Source: Aminobacter sp. AP02 | GTDB lineage: Bacteria > Pseudomonadota > Alphaproteobacteria > Rhizobiales > Rhizobiaceae | Direction of reading: 5' to 3' | Length of the DNA stretch: 64,000 bases | Assembly (NCBI RefSeq): GCF_003148805.1 | Contig: NZ_QGGX01000013.1 | Coordinates: 102,438 to 166,437 of the forward strand | Shown: positions 46,972 to 56,345 of the stretch, piece by piece | How positions within the stretch are numbered: the first letter of the stretch is position 1 | Layout: the number at the start of each line of letters is the position of its first letter | Notes under the pieces: generated by a model | What the model was told of the DNA's origin: nothing | The model's database searches: none | Seen by the model: only the letters and a program-made list of their open reading frames with translations | Translations under genes and position numbers: made by a program

Positions 46972-48792
46972 GTGAGACGCACTCTTTCGTTGCTGGTTGC
47001 CACCGCTGCAATCGCTCTTCTTGCCCCGCGCGCGGCCAATTCCGAACCTGTGCACGGCCTTTCGATGCATGGCACGCCCGCGCTACCGGACGACTTCAAG
47101 AACTTTCCCTATGCCAATCCGGATGCCCCCAAGGGCGGCAAGATCACCTATTGCGTCATCGGCAGCTTCGACAATCTCAATCCATTCATCATCAAGAGCT
47201 TGCGCACCACCGCGCGCGGCATGCTCGACACGATCTATGGCAATCTCGTGTTCGAATCGCTGATGCAGCGCAGCGCCGACGAGCCTTTCAGTGTCTACGG
47301 CCTCACGGCCAAGTCGGTTGATATCGATCCTGACCGCAAGTGGATCGAGTTCAACATCGACCCGAATGCCAAATGGTCTGATGGACAGCCCATCACGCCC
47401 GACGATGTGATCTTCACCTATGAAGTCTTCACCGAAAAGGGCCGTCCGCCCTACAGTGACCGCATGTCCAAGATCGAGAAGATCGAAAAGACCGGCGATC
47501 TCAGCGTCCGCTTCACCTTCAACGACAAGGCTGATCGCGAATACCCGTTGATCATCGCGTTGACGCCGATCGTGCCCAAGCACGCCTTCGACAAGGCGAC
47601 TTTCGACCAGACGACACTAAAGCCAATTGTCGGCAGCGGCCCTTATACAGTGGCCGAAGTGAAGCCCGGGGAGCGCATCGTCTTCAAGCGCAATCCCGAA
47701 TATTGGGCGCGCGACATCCCCTCGAAACGTGGCTTCGACAACTACGACCAGATCACCATCGAGTATTTCCTCAACACTGCCGCCCAGTTCGAGGCGTTCA
47801 AGAAGGGCATCTGCGACACCTTCACCGAAGCCGATCCGGTCAAGCGCGAGCGCGGTTTCGACTTCCCCGCCTTCCAGAACGGCGACATCGTGGCTGAAAC
47901 CTTCAAGAGCGGTCTGCCGCCGGTGGTCACCGGCTTCATGTTCAACACGCGCTTGCCGAAGTTTTCGAACCCGGTTGTCCGCCAGGCGCTCGGTTTGCTC
48001 TACGATTTCGAATGGGCCAACCGTAACCTGTTCAGTGGCAAATATGAGCGCACGGTCAGCTTCTGGCAGGGCTCGGAACTGTCGGCCTTCGGCGTCCCGG
48101 CCAATGACAAGGAAAAGGCGCTCCTTGCACCCTTCCCTGGCGCAGTGCGGCCGGACGTCATGGACGGCACCTGGCGCCCGCCAGTCACTGACGGTTCCGG
48201 CCAGGACCGCAAGGTGCTCAAGGCTGCCTTCGACCTGTTCAAGAGTGCCGGCTACACCTTGCAGGGCGGCAAGATGCTGGACCCCGAGGGAAAGCCCTTC
48301 ACTTTCGAAATCCTCACCTCGTCCGAAGCTGAGCAGCGTCTGGCCGCTATCTACCAGCGCGCACTGGAAAAGCTCGGCATCGTCATGACCATTCGTGCGC
48401 TTGAGGCCGATCAGATCCAGTCGCGCAAGCAGGCTTTCGATTTCGACGTCCTGATCGGGGTGACCGGTTTCACGGGTACCTTGTCGCCCGGCATTGAACA
48501 GATCGGCCGCTGGGGTTCGTCGTCCGCCAACAAGCCAGGCTCGTTCAATCTTGCCGGCGTCGCCAACCCGGCCATCGACGCCGCCATCGAAGCAATGCTG
48601 CAGGCGCGGGAGAAGGACGATTTCGTCGCTGCCGTGCGCGTTCTCGACCGCCTGTTGATCTCTGGCAACTACATGGTTCCGATGCAGCATAACTCAGAGC
48701 AGTGGATTGCTTTTGCCAAGAGACTAAAACATCCGGAAAAAACACCCATATTTGGCTATCAATTGCCGGTCTGGTGGAGTCAGGGCGGGTAA
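46972..48792 (+). CDS. Peptide-type ABC substrate-binding protein (YejA-like, family 5)
   Basis: A 606-residue periplasmic binding protein of the oligopeptide/SBP_bac_5 class, most like YejA. GTG 46972, with GGAGA seven bases upstream, begins a signal peptide (RRTLSLLVATAAIALLAP, cleavage near ANS-EP). Family motifs: SMHGTPALPDDFKNFPYANP, the W-IEFNIDPNAKWSDG segment near residue 122 and GSGPYTVAEVKPGERIVFKRN near 215. A much longer upstream frame is a read-through shadow. No permease or ATPase gene is adjacent, so it must use one from elsewhere. Confidence 0.9.
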   Translation: MRRTLSLLVATAAIALLAPRAANSEPVHGLSMHGTPALPDDFKNFPYANPDAPKGGKITYCVIGSFDNLNPFIIKSLRTTARGMLDTIYGNLVFESLMQRSADEPFSVYGLTAKSVDIDPDRKWIEFNIDPNAKWSDGQPITPDDVIFTYEVFTEKGRPPYSDRMSKIEKIEKTGDLSVRFTFNDKADREYPLIIALTPIVPKHAFDKATFDQTTLKPIVGSGPYTVAEVKPGERIVFKRNPEYWARDIPSKRGFDNYDQITIEYFLNTAAQFEAFKKGICDTFTEADPVKRERGFDFPAFQNGDIVAETFKSGLPPVVTGFMFNTRLPKFSNPVVRQALGLLYDFEWANRNLFSGKYERTVSFWQGSELSAFGVPANDKEKALLAPFPGAVRPDVMDGTWRPPVTDGSGQDRKVLKAAFDLFKSAGYTLQGGKMLDPEGKPFTFEILTSSEAEQRLAAIYQRALEKLGIVMTIRALEADQIQSRKQAFDFDVLIGVTGFTGTLSPGIEQIGRWGSSSANKPGSFNLAGVANPAIDAAIEAMLQAREKDDFVAAVRVLDRLLISGNYMVPMQHNSEQWIAFAKRLKHPEKTPIFGYQLPVWWSQGG

Positions 48793-48816
48793 TCAGGTGC
48801 AATCAAGGGCTTTTCC

Positions 48817-49494
48817 ATGACCGATCAGAACCAGCTCACCATCGACGTCGTCTCCGATGTCGTCTGTCCATGGTGCTTTCTTGGCATGAAGCGCCTCGAA
48901 AGGGCGCTTGCCAGCCTTCCCGAGATCAAGGCCGAGGTGCGTTGGCGGCCATTCCAGCTCGATCCGACCATCCCGCCCGAGGGCAAGGAGCGTAAGGCCT
49001 ACATGCTGTCGAAATTCAGCGACGAGGCACGCCTGCAGCAGGTCCATGCCAATCTGGTTTCGCTCGGCGCGGTCGAAGGCATCTCGTTCGATTTCGACGC
49101 GATATCAGTTGCGCCCAATACGCTCGACGCCCACCGCCTGATCCGCTGGGCCGCCGCGTCCGGCAACGAAGTCCAGGACAAGCTCGCGCGCGCGCTGTTC
49201 AGCCTTTACTTCGAACAAGGCAAGGATATCGGCGACCATGGCGTTCTGATCGAGGCTGCCCGTTCCGCCGGCATGGATGCGGCGGTAGTAGGAGCGCTGC
49301 TTGCCACGGATGCAGACCGCGACGACGTGACCAACGAGATCGTGACCGCCTCGCGCATGGGTATCACGGGCGTGCCGTGCTTCCTGCTCGACGGCAAGTA
49401 CGCCGTGATGGGCGCCCAGGATTCCGCCACCCTCGCCGACGCCATCCGCCAGGTCGCAACCGAAAAGGCTGCCGGCGAGCCGACGCTCAACTGA
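48817..49494 (+). CDS. FrnE-like DsbA-family oxidoreductase
   Basis: A 225-residue thioredoxin-fold protein with the CPWC active site (Cys17, Cys20) and the cis-proline in GITGVPCF near residue 190. There is no signal peptide, so it is cytosolic, in line with the FrnE group of disulfide isomerase-like proteins. A phrase NTLDAHRLIRWA in the inserted helical domain is characteristic. It follows the binding-protein gene by 24 bases and ends at a terminator. Confidence 0.9.
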   Translation: MTDQNQLTIDVVSDVVCPWCFLGMKRLERALASLPEIKAEVRWRPFQLDPTIPPEGKERKAYMLSKFSDEARLQQVHANLVSLGAVEGISFDFDAISVAPNTLDAHRLIRWAAASGNEVQDKLARALFSLYFEQGKDIGDHGVLIEAARSAGMDAAVVGALLATDADRDDVTNEIVTASRMGITGVPCFLLDGKYAVMGAQDSATLADAIRQVATEKAAGEPTLN

Positions 49495-49516
49495 CTTTCT
49501 GATTGATCGAAAACGA

Positions 49517-49550
49517 AAACCCTCACCGCCCCGTGGCGGTGAGGGTTTCT
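49517..49550. terminator. Bidirectional terminator between frnE-like gene and mfd
   Basis: A 14-pair stem (AAACCCTCACCGCC / GGCGGTGAGGGTTT) with tetraloop CCGT, A-rich upstream and T-containing downstream, between convergent genes. Confidence 0.88.
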
Positions 49551-49554
49551 TGTA

Positions 49555-52500
49555 TCAGGCGGCCTGTTCGGCGAGCTTCGCAAGTTGCGTCATGATCACG
49601 GCCGACCCAGCCAGCCGCTTTTCCGGGTTTGGCCAGTCGCGGGCGAACACGACCGAGTGGTCCGGCCTGATCTTGGCCAGAGAACCCTGCTCGGCGATGT
49701 AGCGCACCAGCCCCGCCGGATTGGCGAACTCCTTCTTGCGGAATTGCACCACCACGCCCTTCGGTCCGGCGTCCAGCTTCTCGACATTGGCCTTGCGGCA
49801 CAGCGCCTTGATGAAGACGATCTTGAGCAGGTGCTTGACCTCGTCGGGCAGCGGTCCGAAGCGGTCGATGAGCTCGGCGCCGAAACCGTCGATCTCCTCG
49901 GTGTTTTCCAGATCGCCGAGGCGGCGATAAAGCGCAAGCCTGAGCTGCAGGTCCGGCACGTAGCTTTCCGGGATCATCACAGCCGTGCCGACGGCGATCA
50001 GCGGCGACCAGCCGGTGTCGATCGCTTCGCCACTGCCGCGCAGCTCGGCCACCGCCTCCTCTAGCATCTGCTGGTAGAGCTCGAAGCCGACTTCCTTGAT
50101 GTGGCCGGATTGTTCCTCGCCCAGAAGGTTGCCGGCACCGCGGATGTCGAGATCGTGGCTGGCGAGCTGGAAGCCGGCCCCCAGCGTGTCCAGCGACTGC
50201 AACACCTTGAGCCTGCGGTCGGCCGTGGTGGTCAGCGTCCGGTTGGCCGGCAGCGTGAACAGCGCATAGGCGCGCACCTTGGAACGGCCGACGCGTCCGC
50301 GCAGCTGATAGAGCTGGGCGAGGCCGAACATGTCGGCGCGATGCACGATCAGCGTGTTCGCCGTCGGAATGTCGAGGCCCGATTCGACGATCGTCGTCGA
50401 CAGCAGCACATCATACTGGCCATCGTAGAAGGCGTTCATGATGTCGTCGAGCTGGCCCGCTGCCATCTGGCCGTGGGCGACAGCGACCTTCAGTTCCGGC
50501 ACTGATTCCTGAAGGAATTGATGCACTTCCGCGAGGTCTGCAATGCGCGGCACGACATAGAAACTGTGGCCGCCGCGGTATCGCTCGCGCAACAGCGTTT
50601 CGCGAATGACCAGCGGATCGTAGGGCGAAATGAAGCTGCGCACCGCCATGCGGTCGACAGGCGGGGTGGCGATCAGCGAAAGCTCGCGCACCCCGGTCAG
50701 CGCCAATTGCAGCGTGCGCGGGATCGGCGTCGCCGACAGCGTCAGCACATGCACGTCGCTCTTCAGTTCCTTGAGCCGTTCCTTGTGCTTGACGCCGAAA
50801 TGCTGCTCCTCGTCGATGATCAGCAGCCCGAGATTCTTGAACGAGATCGACGAGCCCAGCAGCGCATGCGTGCCAACGACGATGTCGACAGTGCCGTCGG
50901 CGATGCCTTGCTTGGTCTCGGCCAGTTCCTTGGTGCCGACAAGCCGCGATGCCTGTCGCACCTTGATCGGCAGGCCGGCAAAGCGCTGAGTGAAAGTCTT
51001 GAAATGCTGGCGCGATAGAAGTGTCGTCGGCACGACCACTGCTACCTGGAAACCTTCCATGGCCGCGATGAAGGCCGCGCGCAGCGCCACTTCCGTCTTG
51101 CCGAAGCCGACATCGCCGCAAATCAGGCGATCCATGGGCTTGCCGGCGCCAAGATCCTCCATCACGGAATCGATGGCGCTTTGCTGGTCGTCGGTCTCCT
51201 CATAGGGGAAACGTGCGGCGAACTCGCCATAGACGCCGTCCGGCGGGTTCATCGCCGGCGCCTCGCGCATGTGCCGTTCGGCTGCGATCTTGATCAGCTG
51301 GCCGGCCATTTCAAGCAAACGCCGCTTGAGCTTCGCCTTACGCGACTGCCAGGCGCCGCCGCCGAGCTTGTCGAGCTGGGCCTCGGCCGAATCCGACCCG
51401 TAGCGTGACAGTAGTTCGATGTTTTCGACCGGCAGGAACAGCCGCCCGTCTGAGGCATAGTGGATTTCGAGGCAGTCATGAGGCGCGCCTGCCGCCTCGA
51501 TGGTCTTCAGGCCGACAAAGCGGCCAATGCCGTGGTCGGCGTGCACGACGATGTCGCCTGCTGATAGCGACGACGCTTCCGCTATGAAATCGGCGGCCCG
51601 CTTGCGTTTCTTCGCCCGCCGGATAAGCCGGTCGCCGAGAATGTCCTGCTCGGCTACGACCACCAGTTCGCCGGCCTCGAAGCCGGCCTCGATCGGCAGC
51701 ACGGCGAGCCCCGCCTCGCCCGGCTTCAGCGCCTCGACCTCGGCAAGGTTCGCCACGCGCTTGAGATTGCCGAGATCGTGCTCGTCGAGGATCTGCGTCA
51801 GCCTGTCCAGCGAGCCTTCCGTCCAGCCCGCAACGACGACACGCCGCTTGGCGGCACGCTGGTCGGCGATGTGCCTGGCGACCACGTCGAAGACATTGGC
51901 GTTGGGGTCGGCGCGCTCCTCGGCAAAGCTGCGGCCAGCGTGCGAACCGGCGTGCAGCACCCTGCGCCCGCTCGAAAAGGGCGTGTCGAAGGGCGTAAGC
52001 TCGGCATTGACCTGGTCCGCGAGTGCTGACGTCACTTCGTCCGGCGACAGGTATATCTGCTCCGGCGCCACCGGCTTGTAGGGCACGGCGTCCTTGAGGC
52101 CCTTGCCCTCCGCCTGCTTGCGGCGGGAATCGTAGTGATCAAGGATCAGCGTATGGCGTTCGCCAAGCGCCTCGCGTGCCAGATGGTCGAACACCACCGG
52201 CGCGTCGGGCAGGTAGTCGAAAATCGTCTCGAGATGCGAATAATAGAACGGCAGCCAGTGCTCCATGCCGGCAAAGCGCCTGCCTTCGGAGACCGCGGCA
52301 TAAAGCGCGTCGTCTCGTGAGGGCGCGCCAAAAGCCTCGATGTAGCTGCGGCGAAACTTGCTGATCGTGTCGGGCGTCAGCGCAACTTCGCTCATCGCCT
52401 GCAAGACAACGGAGTTCCTGCTACCCGTCGTGCGCTGGCTGGCGACGTCGAAGGCCCGGATCGTCTCCAGCGTGTCGCCGAAGAAATCGAGACGCAGCGC

Positions 52501-53055
52501 ATCCGCAGCACCGGGCGCGTAGAGATCGAGGATACCGCCGCGCACGGCGAATTCGCCGACGCCGCGCACCGTCGGCACGCGTTCGAAACCGGCGCGTTCC
52601 AGCCGTGCAACAAGCTGGTTCATCTCGACCTGGTTTCCCGGCTTGGCGCGGAATTCCTGCGCTTCGATCGCAGCCGACGGAGGGACGCGTTGGAGCAGGG
52701 CATTGGCCGTGGTCAACACGATCGCCCGGTGCGGCTCCTTCCTGAGTGCGATCATCGCCGCCAGCGCTCCGAGCCGGCGGGCTGCGGCGTCCGAACCCGG
52801 CGAGACACGGTCGTACGGCAAGCAATCCCAGGCAGGCAGTTCGAGTACCGGCAATTCGGGGGCCACGAACGCTAGCGCCTCGACGATCTGTGGCAGGCGC
52901 TGGCCGTCGCGTGCGACAAACAACATTGGCCTGTCCGGCGCAATCTCGGCCACCGCGGTTGCGAGCGCAAAAGCCTCGTATCCGTCGGCGACGCCATCGA
53001 CGATGAACTGTCCGGCGCGACCCTTGGGCAGGCCGATTGGTTTGATCAGGCTCAT
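49555..53055 (-). CDS. mfd: Transcription-repair coupling factor
   Basis: Mfd removes stalled RNA polymerase from lesions and recruits UvrA. The 1166-residue protein has the UvrB-like N-terminal modules, the RNA polymerase-interacting CarD-like domain (near residues 500-560, LSAGDIVVHADHGIGRFVG) and the RecG-like translocase with GDVGFGKTE (about 650) and DEEQHFGV (about 745). The C-terminal TRCF domain follows (about 1010-1110). Length is typical for alphaproteobacteria. sdhE lies 8 bases upstream on the same strand. Confidence 0.97.
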   Translation of the reverse strand: MSLIKPIGLPKGRAGQFIVDGVADGYEAFALATAVAEIAPDRPMLFVARDGQRLPQIVEALAFVAPELPVLELPAWDCLPYDRVSPGSDAAARRLGALAAMIALRKEPHRAIVLTTANALLQRVPPSAAIEAQEFRAKPGNQVEMNQLVARLERAGFERVPTVRGVGEFAVRGGILDLYAPGAADALRLDFFGDTLETIRAFDVASQRTTGSRNSVVLQAMSEVALTPDTISKFRRSYIEAFGAPSRDDALYAAVSEGRRFAGMEHWLPFYYSHLETIFDYLPDAPVVFDHLAREALGERHTLILDHYDSRRKQAEGKGLKDAVPYKPVAPEQIYLSPDEVTSALADQVNAELTPFDTPFSSGRRVLHAGSHAGRSFAEERADPNANVFDVVARHIADQRAAKRRVVVAGWTEGSLDRLTQILDEHDLGNLKRVANLAEVEALKPGEAGLAVLPIEAGFEAGELVVVAEQDILGDRLIRRAKKRKRAADFIAEASSLSAGDIVVHADHGIGRFVGLKTIEAAGAPHDCLEIHYASDGRLFLPVENIELLSRYGSDSAEAQLDKLGGGAWQSRKAKLKRRLLEMAGQLIKIAAERHMREAPAMNPPDGVYGEFAARFPYEETDDQQSAIDSVMEDLGAGKPMDRLICGDVGFGKTEVALRAAFIAAMEGFQVAVVVPTTLLSRQHFKTFTQRFAGLPIKVRQASRLVGTKELAETKQGIADGTVDIVVGTHALLGSSISFKNLGLLIIDEEQHFGVKHKERLKELKSDVHVLTLSATPIPRTLQLALTGVRELSLIATPPVDRMAVRSFISPYDPLVIRETLLRERYRGGHSFYVVPRIADLAEVHQFLQESVPELKVAVAHGQMAAGQLDDIMNAFYDGQYDVLLSTTIVESGLDIPTANTLIVHRADMFGLAQLYQLRGRVGRSKVRAYALFTLPANRTLTTTADRRLKVLQSLDTLGAGFQLASHDLDIRGAGNLLGEEQSGHIKEVGFELYQQMLEEAVAELRGSGEAIDTGWSPLIAVGTAVMIPESYVPDLQLRLALYRRLGDLENTEEIDGFGAELIDRFGPLPDEVKHLLKIVFIKALCRKANVEKLDAGPKGVVVQFRKKEFANPAGLVRYIAEQGSLAKIRPDHSVVFARDWPNPEKRLAGSAVIMTQLAKLAEQAA

Positions 53056-53063
53056 GATTTCAC

Positions 53064-53351
53064 TCAGGCTGTGAATGCGCCGCGCGATGCCACGATCTGG
53101 CGGTAGACGTCATGGTCGACAGCAGCCGGGACCGGGTGCTCGCCGATGATCCACGACAGCAATTCCTTGTCGGTGATGTCGAGCAATATCTCGTAGTGGT
53201 CCAGGTCGCTATCGCTGAGCTTGTCGATGTTGGCATCGGCGAAGCTTCCCAGGATCAGGTCCATCTCGCGCATGCCTCGATGCCACGAGCGAAACAGCAG
53301 CTTGCGCCTGCGTGCATCAAGCCCCTCGCTCGAGCGTGTCGATCCGGTCAT
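53064..53351 (-). CDS. sdhE: FAD assembly factor SdhE
   Basis: SdhE (YgfY/DUF339) helps attach FAD covalently to succinate dehydrogenase SdhA. The 95-residue protein carries the family RGMxE motif as RGMRE (residues 25-29) within LLFRSWHRGMREMDLILGSF, and the DHYEILLDITDKELLSWI helix. It is divergent from recG by 92 bases and adjacent to mfd; this recG-sdhE-mfd order is common in rhizobia. Confidence 0.93.
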   Translation of the reverse strand: MTGSTRSSEGLDARRRKLLFRSWHRGMREMDLILGSFADANIDKLSDSDLDHYEILLDITDKELLSWIIGEHPVPAAVDHDVYRQIVASRGAFTA

Positions 53352-53443
53352 GTCAGCAATCCTCTGATGTCGAGGCGCATATAGCGTGGATAGCCAGCTA
53401 TGTCAGCCTTTGCCCGGGCTGCTCCAGCGCATAAGCTGACATC

Positions 53444-55552
53444 ATGCGCCCATCATTGCTTGATCCGTTGTTCTCCCCCATCACATCGCTCGCCGGCATC
53501 GGACCCAAGGTCGCAGTGCTGATCGAAAAAGTCGTTCCGGCCGATCTGGGTGACCGCGCGGCACGGGTTGGTGATCTGTTGTTTGTCCTGCCCAACAGCG
53601 TGATTGACCGGCGCAATCGTCCCGGCATCGCGCTCGCCGCCGAAGGCGCCATCGTCACGCTCGACGTGCGCATCGACCGCCACCAGCCGGCACCACGCGG
53701 CAACCGCGCGGCGCCCTACCGCGTCTTTGCCCATGACGACACTGGCGAGATTGCGCTGACCTTCTTTCACGCGCACGCCGCCTATCTTGAAAAGGCGATG
53801 CCGGAGGGCGAGCACGTCATCGTGTCGGGCCGCATGGAGTGGTTCAATGGCCGCCCCTCGATGGTCCACCCCGATCACATCGCCCTTGCCAGCGAGGCGG
53901 ATAAGCTGCCGTTGATAGAGCCGGTCTATCCGCTGACCGCCGGCCTGTCGTCCAAGGTGCTGCGCCGCGCCATCGGCCAGTCGCTTGAGCGTCTGCCGGT
54001 CTTGCCCGAATGGCTCGATGCCGAACTGATGCGGCGCCAAAGCTTTTCAACTTTTGCGGCGGCTCTCCAGCGCATTCACAACCCAACCGATCCCATCGAC
54101 GCTTCTCCTGAAAACGCCGCGTGGCGCCGGCTTGCTTATGACGAGCTGCTGGCCGGCCAGGTTTCGCTGGCGCTCGTTCGTGCCCGGGTTCGCAAGTTGC
54201 ACGGGCGGCCGTTGACCGGCGACGGCCGCATTGTCGATGCCTTGCGCGCGGCCCTGCCCTATTCCCTGACTGGCTCGCAGCAGACGGCACTCCAAGAGAT
54301 CGACGCCGACCTCGCCAAGCCAGAACGCATGCTGCGGTTGCTGCAGGGCGATGTCGGGTCGGGCAAGACGGTCGTCGCGCTGCTCGCCATGGCGCGTGCC
54401 GTCGAGGCCGGCGGCCAGGCAGCACTCATGGCGCCGACCGAAATTCTCGCCCGCCAGCATCTCGCCACCATCGCACCGCTGGCCGAGCGCGCCCGCATAT
54501 CCGTCGCTGTGCTCACCGGTCGCGAAAAAGGCCGCGAACGGGCGCAGATTCTGGCTGGCCTCGAAAGCGGCGAGATAGACATCGTCATCGGCACGCACGC
54601 CCTGTTTCAGGAAACGGTCACTTTCCGCGATATGGCGCTCGCCGTCATCGACGAGCAGCACCGCTTCGGCGTGCACCAGCGCCTTGCCATGAACGCCAAG
54701 GGCCAGGCGCCCGACATGCTGGTGATGACGGCCACGCCAATCCCGCGCACGCTGGTGCTCACAGCCTTCGGCGACATGGACGTTTCACGCCTCACCGAAA
54801 AGCCCGCCGGTCGTCAGCCCATCCGCACTGTTACCCTGCCGCTCGAACGGATTGACCAGTTGGTCGGCCGCGTCAGCGATGCCGTGGCCGAGGGCCAGAA
54901 GGTCTACTGGATATGCCCGCTTGTCGAAGAATCCGAAGAGATCAAGCTGATGTCGGCCGAGGACCGCTTCGCCTCGCTTCAACCCGTCTTCGGCTCCCGC
55001 ATCGGCCTCGTACATGGCCGCATGAAAGGCGCTGAAAAAGACGAGGCGATGCGCGCTTTCAAGGCTGGCGAGACCCGGGTCTTGATCGCCACCACCGTCA
55101 TCGAGGTCGGCGTTGATGTCCCTGATGCCACCATCATTGTCATCGAACATGCCGAGCGTTTTGGCCTTGCGCAGCTCCACCAACTGCGTGGCCGTGTCGG
55201 TCGTGGCTTGAAGCCCTCATCTTGCGTGCTGCTTTACAAGGATCCGCTCGGCGAAACCGCCAAGCGCCGCCTGTCGGCCATGCGCGACACCGAGGACGGC
55301 TTCCTCATCGCCGAGGAAGACCTGAAATTGCGCGGCGAAGGCGAATTGCTGGGCACGCGCCAATCCGGCACGCCCGGATTCCAGATCGCGCGCATCGAGG
55401 CGCACGCCGACCTGCTGGAAATCGCCCGAGACGACGCGCGCCTGATTCTTTCCCGCGACCCTGATCTGGTGTCGCCACGCGGCGAGGCGCTGCGACTGCT
55501 GCTTTACCTGTTCGGCAGGGATGAGGCGGTTCGCTTGCTCAGGGCCGGCTGA
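53444..55552 (+). CDS. recG: ATP-dependent DNA helicase RecG
   Basis: RecG reverses and restarts stalled forks and processes branched DNA. The 702-residue protein has an N-terminal OB wedge domain (about 60-150), Walker A GDVGSGKTV near residue 302, DEQH box (VIDEQHRFGVHQRLAM) near 403, motif III TATPIPRTL, and the C-terminal QLRGRVGRG. Complete. Its last 49 bases overlap the convergent DUF502 gene. Confidence 0.97.
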   Translation: MRPSLLDPLFSPITSLAGIGPKVAVLIEKVVPADLGDRAARVGDLLFVLPNSVIDRRNRPGIALAAEGAIVTLDVRIDRHQPAPRGNRAAPYRVFAHDDTGEIALTFFHAHAAYLEKAMPEGEHVIVSGRMEWFNGRPSMVHPDHIALASEADKLPLIEPVYPLTAGLSSKVLRRAIGQSLERLPVLPEWLDAELMRRQSFSTFAAALQRIHNPTDPIDASPENAAWRRLAYDELLAGQVSLALVRARVRKLHGRPLTGDGRIVDALRAALPYSLTGSQQTALQEIDADLAKPERMLRLLQGDVGSGKTVVALLAMARAVEAGGQAALMAPTEILARQHLATIAPLAERARISVAVLTGREKGRERAQILAGLESGEIDIVIGTHALFQETVTFRDMALAVIDEQHRFGVHQRLAMNAKGQAPDMLVMTATPIPRTLVLTAFGDMDVSRLTEKPAGRQPIRTVTLPLERIDQLVGRVSDAVAEGQKVYWICPLVEESEEIKLMSAEDRFASLQPVFGSRIGLVHGRMKGAEKDEAMRAFKAGETRVLIATTVIEVGVDVPDATIIVIEHAERFGLAQLHQLRGRVGRGLKPSSCVLLYKDPLGETAKRRLSAMRDTEDGFLIAEEDLKLRGEGELLGTRQSGTPGFQIARIEAHADLLEIARDDARLILSRDPDLVSPRGEALRLLLYLFGRDEAVRLLRAG

Positions 55553-56259
55553 GGCAGTTCGCCGGGGGCTGGATTGCCCATCGGGCCGTCGACGAGCACA
55601 CCCTTGGCGGCGGCCTTGCTCTTGACCTCGGGCGCCACCAGCCCGGCAGAAACGATCAGCTTGGCGCCGTCCTCGATGCTCATGTCGAGCACGACGATGT
55701 CGGACTTCGGCACATACATCAGAAAGCCGGTCGTCGGGTTGGGCGTACAGGGCATGAAGACCGCGATCAGCGGATCGCCTTCCTTGTCCAGCTTGTCGTT
55801 GATCTCGGTCTGCTTTTCATTGGCGACGAAGACCAGCGACCAAACACCCTTTCGCGGATACTCGACCATTCCAACCGTACGGAACATCTCGCTCTTGTTC
55901 GACAGCACCGTCTCGAACAGCTGCTTCAGCGCCTTGTAGAGCCCCCGCACCAGAGGCATGCGGTTGAGCAGACGTTCGCCGAAGGACACGATAGCCCGGC
56001 CGATGAAATTGGCGGCCAGAAAGCCGATCAGCGTGATCAGAACCAGCGCCACGATCAGCCCGAAGCCGGGCACCTTGATGGAAAGATAATTGTCGGGGTT
56101 GTAACTGTTGGGGATGTAGGGCTTCACCCAGGAATCGACCCATCCGATGAACGACCAGGCAATGTAGATGGTGATCGCCAACGGCGCACAGACGATGAAA
56201 CCGGTGAGGAAGTAGTTCCTCAGCCGTGTCATGGCCGAAACCTTGTATGCGTCCGACAT
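55504..56259 (-). CDS. DUF502-family membrane protein
   Basis: A 251-residue protein with two N-terminal transmembrane segments (about 17-40 and 65-90) and a soluble C-terminal domain with VEYPRKGVWSLVFVA and MPCTPNPTTGFLMYVPKSDIV, the hallmarks of DUF502. The function of the family is not settled. The gene's 3' end overlaps recG on the other strand. A Ser/Pro-rich tail ends the protein. Confidence 0.9.
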   Translation of the reverse strand: MSDAYKVSAMTRLRNYFLTGFIVCAPLAITIYIAWSFIGWVDSWVKPYIPNSYNPDNYLSIKVPGFGLIVALVLITLIGFLAANFIGRAIVSFGERLLNRMPLVRGLYKALKQLFETVLSNKSEMFRTVGMVEYPRKGVWSLVFVANEKQTEINDKLDKEGDPLIAVFMPCTPNPTTGFLMYVPKSDIVVLDMSIEDGAKLIVSAGLVAPEVKSKAAAKGVLVDGPMGNPAPGELPQPALSKRTASSLPNR

Positions 56260-56345
56260 CGTTCACCGCCGCCCTATTTGCAGCGCAACATTAGTGAACC
56301 GGACAGCGCATTGAAACAGCGATCTTCGTAGGGGGCGGCGTTGCC

